Counted from the stretch's first letter, positions 34,548-46,582 are shown. The stretch: DNA of 64,000 nucleotides from Ryuthela nishihirai (GCA_038380435.1 JAWZYU010000007.1:87868334-87932333); one strand, 5' to 3'. The notes: generated from the sequence alone by a model not told the origin. Numbers and translations are program-made.

Positions 34548-35748
34548 TATGAGGTGCCAGGTTATTTGGTACACTACCCCCTCGTCACGTAAATGTTTCA
34601 TTCCAACACGTAATGCGTCACGTGACCTCGGTGAGTGGTATAAATTAGGCAGACCAGTTCTTCGAGCATCAGTTAGAGTTGGATTTAACATCAGAATGGA
34701 CAAAATGAGCGGCTTTGAATGTGAGATAAATATTGGTGCTAAGCTTCCCGGTTCTAGCATTTTCCAAATGGCCTGGGCTTTTCATACACAACCGTTTCAA
34801 GGGTTTACCGAGAATGGTGCAAGAAGCAAAATACTAGCAGCGATCGGCGATCCTGTGGATGAAACAGCTTATGGATCAGAAGAGTCAAAGGAAACTAGCG
34901 AAAATCATGCAAGGGAACAGATGAGCCACAATGACGCAAATCACAGCAGAATTAAACATTGATATGCAGAAGGTCATCTTCGAATGCACCACGTATCGGA
35001 TCTTGTCACGAATGAGCTACAACTGCCGCCAACCATGTCGAGTGCCGATGTTGCCAGCAAAGAACACGAACGCGCATCACCAGTGGGCGTAGGAGCATCG
35101 ACACTGGATCGATGAGGACTAGAAAAAGGTGGCCTGGTCAGACGAATCAAAGTTCCTTTTGCATCATGCTGATGGAAGGATCAGAATTTGGTGCAAGAAA
35201 CATGAGGTCATGGAGTCATCTTGTCTGGTATTAACAGTACAGGCCAGTAGCGGTTGATTGCGTATGGGATGTTTTCCTGGTTCATTACAGGCCCCCTGAT
35301 ATCCATCGAAGGACATCTGAATGTCTTGGCGCATCTGAACATCATTGCTGACCAAGTTCACCTCTTCATGGCTACAGCTATATTCTCACTCGGATGGGCA
35401 CGTTCAGTTTCTAATCCACTTGTTCTCAAGGCAAGTATCATCACCGAATGGTTCCCGGAACATGCCGAAGAGTTTTCCTTGCTTCATTGGCCTGCACTGT
35501 CCCCAGAACTAAACCCTATGGAGCATCTTTACGATGAGGTGGTAAGGGGTGTTCGCGGCGAGACTGTGCCGCCGTCCAATTTGCAGCAACTGCGTGACAA
35601 AATAATTTCCGCATGGTCCAACATTTCTGTACAACGCATCCCCAGCATCTTGTAAGTTCCATGCCCCGACGAATTCAGGCTGTTCTAAAGGCCAAAGGTG
35701 GCACAACAGGCTACAAGGTAGATTGTACCTAATAAACTGCTCTCAGTG
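34548..35748 (+). pseudogene. Tc1-like transposon with broken transposase
   Basis: A degenerate left terminus (about 34548) pairs with the right terminus ending CTCTCAGTG before TA at 35749-35750. Transposase pieces in order: MDKMSGFECEINIGAKLPGS and QMAWAF (N-terminal HTH, from 34696), then an AWSDESKFLLHHADGRIRIW segment with the first catalytic D (about 35135-35195), AYGMFSWFITGPLI, ITEWFPEHAEEFSLLHW, and SPELNPMEHLYDEV with the third acidic residue (about 35500-35540). The second catalytic motif (usually QDNAPxH) is not recognisable between 35370 and 35430. The C-terminal end SSMPRRIQAVLKAKGG fits the family end. Confidence 0.9.
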
Positions 35749-35765
35749 TAAGTCATTATGGCACA

Positions 35766-36150
35766 GGGGCGGGGTTGGCTCAGTCGATAGCGCGCCAGGC
35801 TCGTAATCTGTAGTTACCAGGTTCGAGTCCCAGCTTGGTCAGCGTTGAGATTTATCTTCGCAAAATTCCCCGCCCTGCCCACGGTCAGTAGGGGACACCG
35901 ATGGGCTTGGAAAGGCCGCCGTTCGTCGGATGGGACGTTAAGCCGTGGCCCCGTGTGCGGGAGAGCCATACCCTGTGCACGTTAAAGAACACGCTGGATG
36001 ACCTTGACGGGAGGCTATCATCTGTCTCCCAACAGCTGTTGCAGTGGGTCCCCTCCTCCAACCTTCTCTGAGCCTTCGGGGTCCATGTGACCTGGCCATT
36101 TAGCCCATGGTGTGCAAAAAAGTACAGCTCAGAGGTAAAACAACCCAACC
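35766..36150 (+). repeat. SINE-A copy just outside the Tc1 end
   Basis: The 12-bp duplication CATTATGGCACA lies at 35754-35765 and 36151-36162. Confidence 0.95.
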
Positions 36151-36162
36151 CATTATGGCACA

Positions 36163-36929
36163 TGTACCACATCATTGTGCTGTTACAATTGTTGTTCGGG
36201 TGTTTAATCTCTGTTGCTATGTCTCTTGTTAATTGTGCACAAAATGGATTAATTGAGTTAACTGATAAGGGAGAGGAGATCACTGGACATGTGTGCTATG
36301 AGATAAAAGGCAGACTTCCGCCTTCGACAAGATTAAAAGACTAATCTTTTTCGAACTTTTTGAGTCTAAACTTTAAAGACTTAGCATGCGCAGGATGCAT
36401 AACCCATGCCCTTATCCCAATGTAATGATTTACAGTATGATTAAGGTCCTTTCCGATTAATGGGCTTTTGCACGTCTATCGGTGTTTCCTTTGTCACCAA
36501 AGTCTGAGTTAACGGAGGAAATCTTAATGATGCAGACGAAGTAGGATTACTATTGATGACATTATTGCAAAAGCAATAATTGCTGTGAGACATTGTTCCA
36601 AATAGAAAAAATCGTTGTGACATATTATTGCACAATTAGTACAACAGTTTATGATATTGTAGGTAAATACAGCTTGATAAAACAAGTTAGTGAGCATATT
36701 ATACCTTTATACCTTTTAAATATATAGTAAATCCTTTTATACCTTTATACCTTTTAAATATATATAGTAAATCATAATATCTTTTAAATATATAGTAAAT
36801 CCTTTTAATTAATAAATAAACAACCATTTTTTACTACAATTCGCAGATTACAGTCATGCAAATTTACATTAATCACTCTTTTGCCGTAGATAATATGACC
36901 GTGAAGATATATATACTCACGTACAAAAT
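36163..36929. other. No gene; short AT-rich tandem array
   Basis: Units of CTTTTAAATATATAGTAAAT with CCTTTATA recur three to four times at about 36695-36805. Confidence 0.55.
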
Positions 36930-37983
36930 CCTCATGCAGCCATGGTCTACGTAGGTATTACCAGATTGTGCAATTTATTCTCCAGTCATGCCTGTCCTGA
37001 GCTACAGCTGCTGAATTTAGCCACTGTAAGCCAATTGTAGCAAGGTTCTGTTTGGCATTTTCTGCCCATCGTATCCTAGGTCTCCTCCTTTTTCTGAGCT
37101 CTTAGGCACAATGTTCATAACCCTATTCGCCAATCTGCAGTTATATATATATGGGCAACATTGATAAGTCAACGCAGTCTCTCTTTGTCAAATATGCTCT
37201 TAAAGGAGGTTGCCGACTCCTTTGCCTAACCTCTTCATTACGTACAAAGTCAAACAACCTAATGCCAAAGATACTGCGGAAGCATCTAGAATCAAAATTC
37301 ATGGAGTTTCCTCTAATCTTGTTTACAAAGGGCCCAAGTTTCACTAACATAACTAACCTTAGAAAGAACCAAATAATTATACAGCCGTCTTTAGGTGTAA
37401 AAGACTATTTCTCCACACTGTCCATTCGCTTGACGATTGCCATCACTTTTATTTTCTCTCTGTTTATCACCCAGTCTACTCTATTACCAGTCTCATCAAC
37501 GGGGCAGGGGTGGCTCAGTCGGGAGCGCGCCAGGCTCGTAATCTGTAGTTCCCAGGTTCGAGTCCCAGATGGGTCAGCGTTGAGATTTATCTCCGTAAAA
37601 TTCCCCGCCCTGCCCACGGTCAGTAGGTGACACCGATGGGCTTGGAAAGGACGCCATCCGTCGGATGGGACGATTAAGCCGTGGCCCCGTGTGAGGGGAG
37701 AGACATACCCTGTGCACGTTAAAGAACACGCTGGATGGCCTTGACGGGAGGCTACCATCTGTCTCCCAACAGCTGTTCCAGTGGGTCCCCTCCCCCAAAC
37801 TTCTCTGAGCCTTCGGGGTCCATGTGACCTGGCCATTTAGCCCATGGTGTGCAAAAAAGTGCCGCTCAGAGGTAAAACAACCCAACCCAGTCTCATCAAC
37901 AACCCTAATGAAGGAATTCATCTCATCAATATCATTAGACATATTTGCTGCATATTTCAAATTCTGTTTTCAACCAACAATGA
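36930..37983 (-). pseudogene. LINE-A 3' fragment with a SINE in it
   Basis: Reads DIDEMNSFIRVVDETG (37925-37890), then after the SINE NRVDWVINREKIKVM (37500-37450), FDSRCFRSIFGIRLFDF and VRNEEVRQRS (37310-37230). This is the same C-terminal RT region as in LINE-A at 18900-19605. It ends near 36930 with the sequence following the RT in that family. Indels disrupt the frame. Confidence 0.85.
37501..37887 (+). repeat. SINE-A copy inside the LINE-A fragment
   Basis: The 13-bp duplication CAGTCTCATCAAC lies at 37488-37500 and 37888-37900. It encodes VDETG of the LINE on the minus strand on both sides. Confidence 0.95.
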
Positions 37984-37988
37984 ACGTA

Positions 37989-38199
37989 CGGTCGCTCAAA
38001 AAAATATCCTAACACTATGGTTGATTACAGAATTCAGAAAAAATATCTGGCAACGATTTTTTTAGAAATTAGTGATCTGGCAACCTTAGTGTCACACGAA
38101 AGTTGCCAGATCACTAATTTCTAAAAAAATATCGTTGCCAGATATTTTTTATGAATTCTGTAATCAACCACAGTGTTCGGATGTTTTTTTGAGCGACTG
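37989..38199. mobile_element. Palindromic Tc1-type MITE, copy 4
   Basis: TA flanks lie at 37987-37988 and 38200-38201. The centre is shortened (AGTGTCACACG). Confidence 0.9.
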
Positions 38200-38201
38200 T
38201 A

Positions 38202-38551
38202 ATTTATTATGCGAGACACATCGTGTAACCGTCTACGGAGATTTAAACTACAATATGTGCCTAGTTATGCTGTGCACACACTCTAGTGCGCATGTGCCAC
38301 GATAAAGTGATTGTGGATTGGATGGCGTCAACGTGAGGGCGTGGCAGAAAAACCTTTCTCAAACTGATTCAATTTAGAGGAACATTTTTGTGCTAATTCG
38401 CAACCAAAGGAGTCTAGGTTAAATAGATACAAGTTTCTGATTCCCTTACAGTATCAGTTAACTAATTTAATAAAGCCCTTTTAGCAGGCCCGGATTTCCC
38501 ATCAGGCATATTGGGCACTAGCTGAGGCGCGAACATAATTGGGGTGCCATC
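38202..38551. other. No gene recognised
   Basis: Unique-looking sequence between a MITE and a SINE. Confidence 0.35.
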
Positions 38552-38564
38552 ATTTGATTGCTAC

Positions 38565-38890
38565 GTTCGGTTGGGTTGTTTTACCTCTGAGCGGCACTTT
38601 TTGCACACCATGGTCTAAATGGCCAGGTCACATGGACCCCAAAGGCTCAGAGAAGGTTGGGGGAGGGGACCCACTGGAACAGCTGTTGGGAGACGGATGG
38701 TAGTCTCCCGTCAAGGCCATCCAGCGTGTTCTTTAACGTGCACAGGATATGGCTCTCCAGCACACGGGGCCACGGTTTTAACGTCCCATCCGACGGAAGG
38801 CGGCCTTTCCAATCCCATCGGTATCCCCTACTGACCGTGGGCAGGGCGGGGAATTTTGCGGAGATAAATCTCAACGCTGACCAAGCTGGG
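38565..38890 (-). repeat. 5'-truncated SINE-A copy
   Basis: The perfect 13-bp duplication ATTTGATTGCTAC lies at 38552-38564 and 38891-38903. The copy stops before the tRNA A and B boxes. Confidence 0.93.
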
Positions 38891-38903
38891 ATTTGATTGC
38901 TAC

Positions 38904-39484
38904 AATTTACTCGTTTGAGTAAAAACAACATTTTATCCTTTTTTAATTCTTTTCAGAAGTAAAACACAACTTACAAGTCTGCATGACACAAAAAGCAATT
39001 ACTCTCTTTTCAACTCTCTGCTGGCAATCGAAAACGAACTTTCAAAAGAATATCGATTGTGAGACTATATACTATACTAATGTACTAAAATCCTGGTGGG
39101 ATTCTTTCCATGTTATGTGAATAGAAAATCACAATCAAAATTTCCTAACTTTCAAAAAAAAGATTTTAGCAGAAAAATGTTGTAGAAGATAAATTGTAAA
39201 TTGTAGGTATCAATCAAGTTTATGAAAATTTCGATTTTAGAAAATTTCCGTTTAATCTATTGCTGTTTATAATTTAAATAAATTGAACAAAAATGAAAAT
39301 ATCTCACGAAATCTTTTTTAGAATTTAACCAGTTTCAGGGGATATTTAATATTGCACATATTTATATAAATTTCAAATAAAGAATATATCGGAATGCTCA
39401 TCCAATTATCAAATTAAATTTTTAATAAAAGAATATATCGGAAAAATTTTTCCAATTGTGAAAAATTACAGATCACCTCAGTTG
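38904..39484. other. AT-rich sequence, no gene recognised
   Basis: AAAGAATATATCGGAA occurs twice (about 39380 and 39428). Nothing else was recognised. Confidence 0.4.
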
Positions 39485-40930
39485 ATGAAGATTGAAGTTA
39501 ACGTTATTTAGTAAGGAGTATAGTTACCCCTAATAGCAATATAGCTGCAGAACCATCTCTAATGAATCTAATAAAGTTATCCACGATTGCAGAGAGCAGA
39601 AAACCCCATTCCTCAATAAGAGCTTTCTCAGCTGATGAAGGGTTCTTGGAGGGGGTTGATGACTTGCAACTCGGCTTCCCAAAGCGTCCCAAGTATGTTC
39701 ATAGGATTTAGATCAGAGGACCTCGCGGTTCAATCTATTCTCTGGATATCTTCACTCTCAAGGTATTCCTCCACTATCTGAGCTGTATGTGGACTCAGTT
39801 TATCAAAAACACCACAAAAATTAATTCTGACCTAATGACACCTCTAAAAAATCTTCCATAAGGCTCTATGATCTCGTCTCTGTATCTGAGGACCGTTAGA
39901 ATAGGCAGATCAGTGTGGCCATTGATAGTGGGTTGGGTTGGGTTGTTTTACCTCTGAGCGGCACTTTTTTGCACACCATGGGCTAAATGGCCAGGTCACA
40001 AGGACCCCGAAGGCTCAGAGAAGGTTGGGGGAGGGGACCCACTGGAACAGCTGTTGGGAGACAGGTGATAACCTCCCGTCAAGGCCATCCAGCGTGTTCT
40101 TTAACGTGCACAAAGTATGGCTCTCCCGCACACGGGGCCACGGCTTAACGTCCCATCCGACGGACGGCGGCCTTTCCAAGCCCATCGGCGGAGAAAAATC
40201 TTAACGCTGACCCAGCTGGGACTCGAACCTGGGAACTACAGATTACGAGCCTGGCGCGCTACCGACTGAGCCACCCCCGCCCCCCATTGATAGTGACACC
40301 TGACCAGACCAACAAACCATTTCCACCAAAACGGCCCTTTCCATGATATTCATGGGGTGATAACGTGTCCCATGCTCTCTCCAGATGCATTGGCGCCGAG
40401 AATCCCTCCTTATGCTATATCGTGATTCATCCGAAAAGAGAATCCATCCCTATTGATCATTGGTCCAATTGAGGTGCTGCTTACACCATTCCTGTCGTAC
40501 CCATCCGATGAGCTTAGGTTAGTAATATGCATGCAACAGGTCTTCTAGCATGTAACCCTCTTTCATGAAGTCGTCAGTACATCTTGGATACTGTCCTTCC
40601 TATGGCAACTGACAGCAACGATGAAATTTGGTGCTTTGACATGATTCTATTGCGCTTGATATTAGGGACAAGAAACGGTCATCTTGAACTGCATTGAACT
40701 TGACATCTTGAACTGTTGCTCTAGGCCTACGTTGGCATTTTCTTCTAGATTCTAGAAATTTCCCTTTTCGTCACGTTCATGAATCTTGCAACCTCTCTAC
40801 GTGACTAACTTGCTTCCAATCTGCCCCAAAGCTCGCCACCTCTGAGCATCATCCAAATGGTTCCTCATTTGCATTTTATTCAAAACCATAGTCGGAAACG
40901 CTCGATAAAGCCGCTTTTAATCCCAAATGA
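39485..40930 (-). pseudogene. Tc1-like transposon (minus strand) with broken transposase
   Basis: On the minus strand MQMRNHLDDAQRWRALGQI (about 40875-40820) opens the HTH domain and REVARFMNVTKREISRI follows. Then come HERGLHARRPVACI, an LFSDESRYSIRRDSRR segment with the first catalytic D (about 40450-40400), and an RERGHVITP region. After the SINE, IVEEYLESEDIQRID and ARSSDLNPMN (about 39790-39700) cover the third catalytic motif, and the C-terminus reads ALIEEWGFLLSAIVDNFIR. The second catalytic D motif is degraded near 39810. Stops and frameshifts are frequent. Confidence 0.85.
39931..40283 (-). repeat. SINE-A copy inside the minus-strand Tc1, with internal deletion
   Basis: The 12-bp duplication CCATTGATAGTG lies at 39919-39930 and 40284-40295. 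The segment between CCCATCGG and the CGGAGA block lacks about 40 bp present in other copies. Confidence 0.95.
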
Positions 40931-41818
40931 GAAAAGCCCATTGCTGAAATTGATTATATCGCAGGTTGAATTTGCATATCGCAGTCTTTCGCATTGAGAA
41001 ATGCATATTTAATAGCCGATAAATATGAATTATTTCAACCTAAATATCCTCTGAAAATATCGTTAAATTCCCAAAAGTATTTATTAAGATATTTGCAGCT
41101 TTGTTCCAATTTTCTTAAATAATGAACAGCAGTGTATTCAAAGAGTTACTGAAGCTTAAATACTTGAAGCAGACGCTGATATTATGCCTGTTCTTAACAG
41201 TTTCAAAATTGACGCAAAATGATAACATTGCCTAAACTTCCAAAATTGCATTTTTTTAGTAAACCATTTATTTTAATTTTAATGTAAATTCGTAGGAGTA
41301 GCAACATTGATGTAAAATGTTCAGTTTCCAGAACTCTTTAAATAGTAAAGGAAATATTGCTCAAAATCTAGATTTGGGATATTTTTTTTTAATTTTCTAC
41401 TTTTTGCGACTTTTTTTTTTGTAATGCTTAAGTGAGGGACCCTTGATTAAAGATTTTCATTCATACAGTATAAATATAGACATTTCCCAATACTTTTGAT
41501 AATTTCGTGCAATTCCTTCATTGCCAAAGTCAAAAATACGAAGAAAAAATGTTTAAATTTCAAATCAACTCTCTGATTCTTAAACGTTGCTGCATATTCA
41601 ATGTTACAAGTTATATTCTGTTTATAATATTAATATGTTACGTTTATTTTACCATTTGGTAGCAAAACTATATTACTTATTATAAAAATTCCGTCATTCA
41701 TTTCGATTATATTATTCGCATTCTTCATGGTTATGAAAGTTAAATAAATTGATATTTTTATACGAATTAAGGAACTACTGTAAATAAAGACTCACTACCA
41801 CTTCGTGTGCCTAGGGGC
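40931..41818. other. AT-rich sequence, no gene recognised
   Basis: Long A and T runs; no repeat family or ORF of note. Confidence 0.4.
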
Positions 41819-41828
41819 GCATAATCCG

Positions 41829-42375
41829 GCCGTGGGATGGGTTGTTTTACCTCTGAGCAGCACTTTTTGCGCACAATAGGCTAAATGGCCAGGTCACAAG
41901 GACCCCGAAGACTTAGGGAAGGGGAGGGTACCCATTATTAGGTCAGGAAAGGAGAGGTACCCATTATTAGGTCAGAGAAGGGTTTATTATTATGTCAGAT
42001 TATAATAAACCCTTCTCTGACCTTCCAGCCATTATTAGGTCAGAGAAGGAGAGGTACCCATTATTAGGTCAGAGGGGGAGGGTACCCATTATTAGGTCAG
42101 AGAAGGAGAGGTACCCATTATTAGGTCAGAGGGGGAGGGTACCCATTATTAGGTCAGAGAAGGAGAGGTACCCATTATTAGGTCAGAGGGGGAGGGTACC
42201 CATTATTAGATCAGAGAAGGTTGGGGGAGTGGAACAGTTGTTAGGAGACAGATGGTAGCCTCCCGTCAAAGGCCATCCAGTGTGTTCTTTAACGTGCACA
42301 GTGTATGACTCTCCCGCACACGGTGACACGGCTTAACGTCCCATCCGACGGACGGCTGCCTTTCCAAGCCCATCG
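41829..42375 (-). repeat. 5'-truncated SINE-A copy expanded by an internal minisatellite
   Basis: Flanking GCATAATCCG (41819-41828) and GCGTAATCCG (42376-42385) form an imperfect target duplication. The SINE body is normal up to about 41925 and from about 42213. The tRNA head is absent. Confidence 0.85.
41926..42218. repeat. 28/29-bp alternating minisatellite within SINE-A
   Basis: GGTACCCATTATTAGGTCAG is followed alternately by AGAAGGAGA and AGGGGGAG, giving a 57-bp dimer repeated about four times after an irregular start. A perfect 21-bp inverted pair lies at 41970-41990 and 42002-42022. One frame stays open (41992-42258), a consequence of 57 being divisible by 3. Confidence 0.93.
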
Positions 42376-42430
42376 GCGTAATCCGATCCTGGCTATTAAT
42401 AGATGTAGGATACTTAGAAAGTTTAAAAAA

Positions 42431-42500
42431 ATAAATACCCCCTCAAGCAGCTGCTTGCCACAGAGGTCTCACAGAAGCCTGCCAGTTTATACTCCATAGT
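42431..42500 (-). repeat. SINE-B 3' fragment
   Basis: CCCCTCAAGCAGCTGCTTGC to TATACTCCATAG matches the 3' part of SINE-B in reverse. Confidence 0.7.
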
Positions 42501-43266
42501 TTTTTTTACTCAAATGCTCCATTTTTTTTCTTAAATTTTATTTTTCGTGTTCGTTTTCATTTTTAATATATAGTTATATGTAAATGTTCGATGTAGAATC
42601 ACTTGTCAAATTTTTTTAATAATACGTTTCGTAATAAAAATATTGCAGGGTAAAGTTGCATTGTGAAATAGGCCAGACTAACCCAGTGATGTTAAAACAA
42701 ATAATCAATATACTAAATCTATATTATTTCTTCCAATTTTTTTGACTAAATTTTTTGTGCAAAACTAATAATTTTGACAATTCATAAAATCCAGTTCATG
42801 AATAATACGTGTTTTAAATTTTTAATCAAGTTAAAAAAGTTGCTACAGAGGTATCCATAAATTAAGGAATGAAGAAAAAACCGCGATGCCGTAAAACTTT
42901 CGACGACACAAATGCACGAACGTCAAGTATAGAATGCAAAATACGATGCAGCAAATCGGTGAAACATTAAAATCTGCCGTTTCCAAACTGTTCTCCAGTT
43001 CTCCTGCGAAGTACGAAGTAGAGTTATCGAGATCACAGATTTGTTGGATAGGTCTATCACAAATGATCTATCGCAAGTAGTGCAGCGATGATCTATAGAT
43101 CGGCTCAGGGTTGCCCAAAGTCAAGCCGATGTTGCTAGGTAGCTTAATGTGAGTCATTTAGTAGCGCTTGGCAGAGATCCAACTATGACAGAGCACAGAC
43201 AGACGATTTAGTAGCGAACGAAGACAGGGAATAACCAAAAGGGAGGACTGCTCTCTGGAACCTCAC
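42501..43266. other. No gene recognised
   Basis: AT-rich to 42850, then more balanced sequence to 43266 that could be transposon remnant. No motif was identified. Confidence 0.35.
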
Positions 43267-43278
43267 CGCAGCGAGTGG

Positions 43279-43665
43279 GTTGGGTTGTTTTACCTCTGAG
43301 CGGCACTTTTTTGCACACCATGGGCTAAATGGCCAGGTCACATGGACCCCGAAGGCTCAGAGAAGGTTGGGGAAGGGGACCCACTGGAACAGCTGTTGGG
43401 AGACAGATGGTAGCCTCCCGTCAAGGCCATCCAGCGTGTTCTTTAACGTGCACAGGGTATGACTCTCCCGCACACGGGGCCACGGCTTAACGTCCCATCC
43501 GACGGACGGCGGCCTTTCCAAGCCCATCGGTGTCCCCTACTGACCTTGGGCAGGGCGGGGGAATTTTTGCGGAGATAAATCTCAACGCTGACCCAGCTGG
43601 GACTCGAACCTGGGAACTTCAGATTACGAGCCTGGCGCGCTACCGACTGAGCCACCCCCGCCCCA
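43279..43665 (-). repeat. SINE-A copy, full length
   Basis: The 12-bp duplication CGCAGCGAGTGG lies at 43267-43278 and 43666-43677. Confidence 0.95.
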
Positions 43666-43791
43666 CGCAGCGAGTGGAATGGTGGTATATGCTACCACCG
43701 TACACCAAAGACTTCATGAGGTATGCCTGTGTGCTAGAGGGTCAGTGATGTGCGTCTTACTCACACCACTGACTATCTAGACTGATAGATA

Positions 43792-44219
43792 CAGTCGCTC
43801 AAAAAAATATCCGAACACTATGGTTAATTAAATAATAAATAAATAAATACCTCCTCAAGCAGCTGCTTGCCACAGCGGTCTGACAGGAACCTGTCAGTTT
43901 ATATGCCATAGTAGAAGGTCTGAGAGGATGGCAGTCCCTCAGCAGAGAACGACACAAACAGCCATGCCTTACCCGAGACTCGAACCCAAGTCCCTTCGAT
44001 AAGTAGCCAAGCGCGCTAACCACTCGGCCATGGGACGGCTCATGGTTAATTACAGAATTCAGAAAAAATATCTTGCAACGATTTTTTTAGAAATTAGTGA
44101 TCTGGAAACCATAACACGAAGGTTGCCAGATCACTAATTTTTTTTTAAAAATTCGCTGTCAGATATTTTTTTAAATTCTGTAATCAACCATAGTGTTCGG
44201 ATATTTTTTTGAGCGACTG
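43792..44219. mobile_element. Palindromic Tc1-type MITE, copy 5, split by a SINE-B
   Basis: TA flanks lie at 43790-43791 and 44220-44221. Removing the SINE-B copy and one repeat of the duplication restores a MITE of about 206 bp. Confidence 0.92.
43831..44041 (-). repeat. SINE-B copy, full length, inside a MITE
   Basis: The 11-bp duplication ATGGTTAATTA lies at 43820-43830 and 44042-44052. In reverse the head reads ATGGCCGAGTGGTTAGCGCG (A box) and GGGTTCGAGTCTCGGG (B box), serine/leucine-tRNA-like. The 3' end is TATTTATTTATT. Confidence 0.92.
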
Positions 44220-44224
44220 TACCT

Positions 44225-45290
44225 GGAGGATCTTATAGGAGGAACTACTTCAACTAGTTCCAGGAACAACTGGTTCCTGGTCAGCTGGAACCAGGAACAT
44301 TACCGGTCTGTGCCCTTCACGGATGAATCGAGATTTGCCCTCCAGAGCGATGTCAGCCGTGTCAGTTGATATGTAGAGAACCAAAACACGACACTATGCC
44401 ACAAATATCATATCGATATATATCCGCACATATATATATATTTTGCAAATCAGAATATTTATGAATGGGACACTTGCGGCAGTGGTTATGGTTTAGGGAG
44501 GCATATCTTTGGACATTAGCACAGATCTGTATGTGCTTCCAACAGGCTATGTCATACATATCAGTGGGGCGGGGGTGGCTCAGTCGGTAGCGTGCCAGGC
44601 TCGTAATCTGTAGTTCCCAGGTTCGAGTCCCAGCTGGGTCAGCGTTGAGATTTATCTCCGCAAAATTCCCCGTCCTGCCCACGGTCAGTAGGGGACACCG
44701 ATGGGCTTGGAAAGGCCGCCGTCCGTCGGATGGGACGTTAAGCCGTGGCCCCGTGTGAGGGACAGCCATACCCTGTGCACGTTAAAGAACACGCTGGATG
44801 GCCTTGACGGGAGGCTACCATCTGTCTCCCAACAGCTGTTCCAGTGGGTCCCCTCCCCCAACCTTCTCTGAGCCTTCGGGGTCCATGTGACCTGGCCATT
44901 TAGCCCATGGTGTGCAAAAAAGTGTCGCTCAGAGGTAAAACAACCCAACCCATACATATCAGTGCGACTGTATGCGGCTGCAATAGATGATGCCTTCCTT
45001 TTACAGGAAAATAACGCCAGCCTGCATCGTAATCGCCTTGTCGATTGCTATCTGAAGAATAACACTCTTAACTTATAGATTTGCCAGCCAGGTCTCCTGA
45101 CCTAAATATGTGTGATAGAATATGCATGGGATGCTCCAGGGAAACCAGTTGCCTTTCTGAATCTCGCTCGTGCAACACCGAGCTTCGACGTGCTTTGAAG
45201 GAAGAATGAAATTACTATCCTTAGAGCTGCTGGGCAGTCTTATCAGCAGCATGAGACATCGCTGTGAGGGGTGCATAGCAGAAATAGTTA
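44225..45290 (+). pseudogene. Tc1-like transposase relic, split by a SINE
   Basis: HYRSVPFTDESRFALQSD (about 44300-44350) carries the first catalytic aspartate. GTLAAVVMV and GGISLDISTDLYVLPTG precede the SINE insertion. After it, RLYAAAIDDAFLLQENNASL (about 44965-45025) covers the second motif, where the usual DDN has become ENN, and LPARSPDLNM (about 45080-45110) precedes the third. The N-terminal HTH is missing or lies upstream beyond the MITE and is unrecognised. Confidence 0.8.
44567..44950 (+). repeat. SINE-A copy, full length, inside a Tc1 relic
   Basis: The 14-bp duplication CATACATATCAGTG lies at 44553-44566 and 44951-44964. Confidence 0.96.
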
Positions 45291-46169
45291 ATCACAATCC
45301 ATATCGAACCATTTGGGCTCTTTTGATTGATTTTCGTCCTTTTTTTTTCGATGTGTCTTTATTAGTACCTATCTTTGGGAGTTAAAGCTGTTGTTAAATT
45401 TACAACTGTTCTTCATACGCAAAGTATTTACATACACCTATCTTCCGATTCACATGCAGCAGATGAACGGGTTTTCAGATTGTTCCTTAATTTATGGAAA
45501 ACGGTATATTTTGAATAGGCAAGTTATCCAAGATTTCAAGATGGTGGCATCATCGATGTTCTCACAAAGCTTAAATGACTTTTTGGTGCTATGTTTTCTG
45601 AAAAAGTAAGTGCTCTGAACTAAAACTCCAATAACTGAAACCAATGCCGAAAACTACTCTAAGTGTAATAATTTTGGGAGGAAATTAATTTTTCGTTTTA
45701 TCCTCAAAAATATATCCAGAACAGTGAAAAAGATGCTAAATAAAACATGCTTAAAATAATTTCGACAAACTTATGCAAAGTATAAATTCTTTCAGACAAA
45801 ATATATTTCTTTTCAAAGCAGAAAATTTTAAATAGCAAAATTATGAGCAAAAACGACATTCTTCCTATGTTGGTAAAAGTAACTAATAATAATGGGAATG
45901 ATTCATGAAACTGTTCAAACGCTCAGTGAATTTTAGATTAATATTTAGTGAACCCAGTGATATAAGTTTGTACTATTTAAGAGTTATTTCTGAAAAATCC
46001 GCGAAAACACTAACATGCATAACTTACAAAAACTAAATGAAATCAAAGACTTCAACGATTCTTTAAGCTTTATTTTTCCTTTGGTCTTTATGATAACTGT
46101 GTTGTTTCCTAAAAATTGAGTATGTAGCGAGAGCCCCATGACGTGTTCAAAAGTGCAAGGTTAATTGTT
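45291..46169. other. No gene recognised
   Basis: AT-rich, with short ORFs only (for example 45391-45609). Confidence 0.35.
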
Positions 46170-46182
46170 CATTGAGCTGATG

Positions 46183-46569
46183 GGTTGGGTTGTTTTACCT
46201 CTGAGCGGCACTTTTTTGCACACCATGGACTATATGGCCAGGTCACAAGGACCCCGATGGCTCACAGAAGGTTGGGGGAGGGGACCCACTGGAACAGCTG
46301 TTGGGAGACAGATGGTAACCTCCCGTCAAGGCCATCCAGCATGTTCTTTAACGTGCACAGGGTATGGCTGTCCCTCACACGGGGCCACGGCTTAACGTCC
46401 CATCCGACGGACGGCGGCCTTTCCAAGCCCATCGGTGTCCCCTACTGACCGTGGGTAGGGCGGGGAATTTTGCGGAGATAAATCTGAACGCTGACCCAGC
46501 TGGGACTCGAACCTGGGAACTACAGATTACGAGCCTGGCGCGCAACAAGACTGAGCCACCCCTGCCCCT
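46183..46569 (-). repeat. SINE-A copy, full length
   Basis: The 13-bp duplication CATTGAGCTGATG lies at 46170-46182 and 46570-46582. Confidence 0.95.
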
Positions 46570-46582
46570 CATTGAGCTGATG

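Noticed and set aside
34548..35748. Potentially active Tc1 transposase
   Set aside because: The second catalytic motif is lost and frames are broken. The same is true in other ways for the remaining Tc1 copies.
41992..42258. Repetitive 88-codon protein
   Set aside because: The frame is open only because the minisatellite dimer is 57 bp. It starts inside an array within a SINE.
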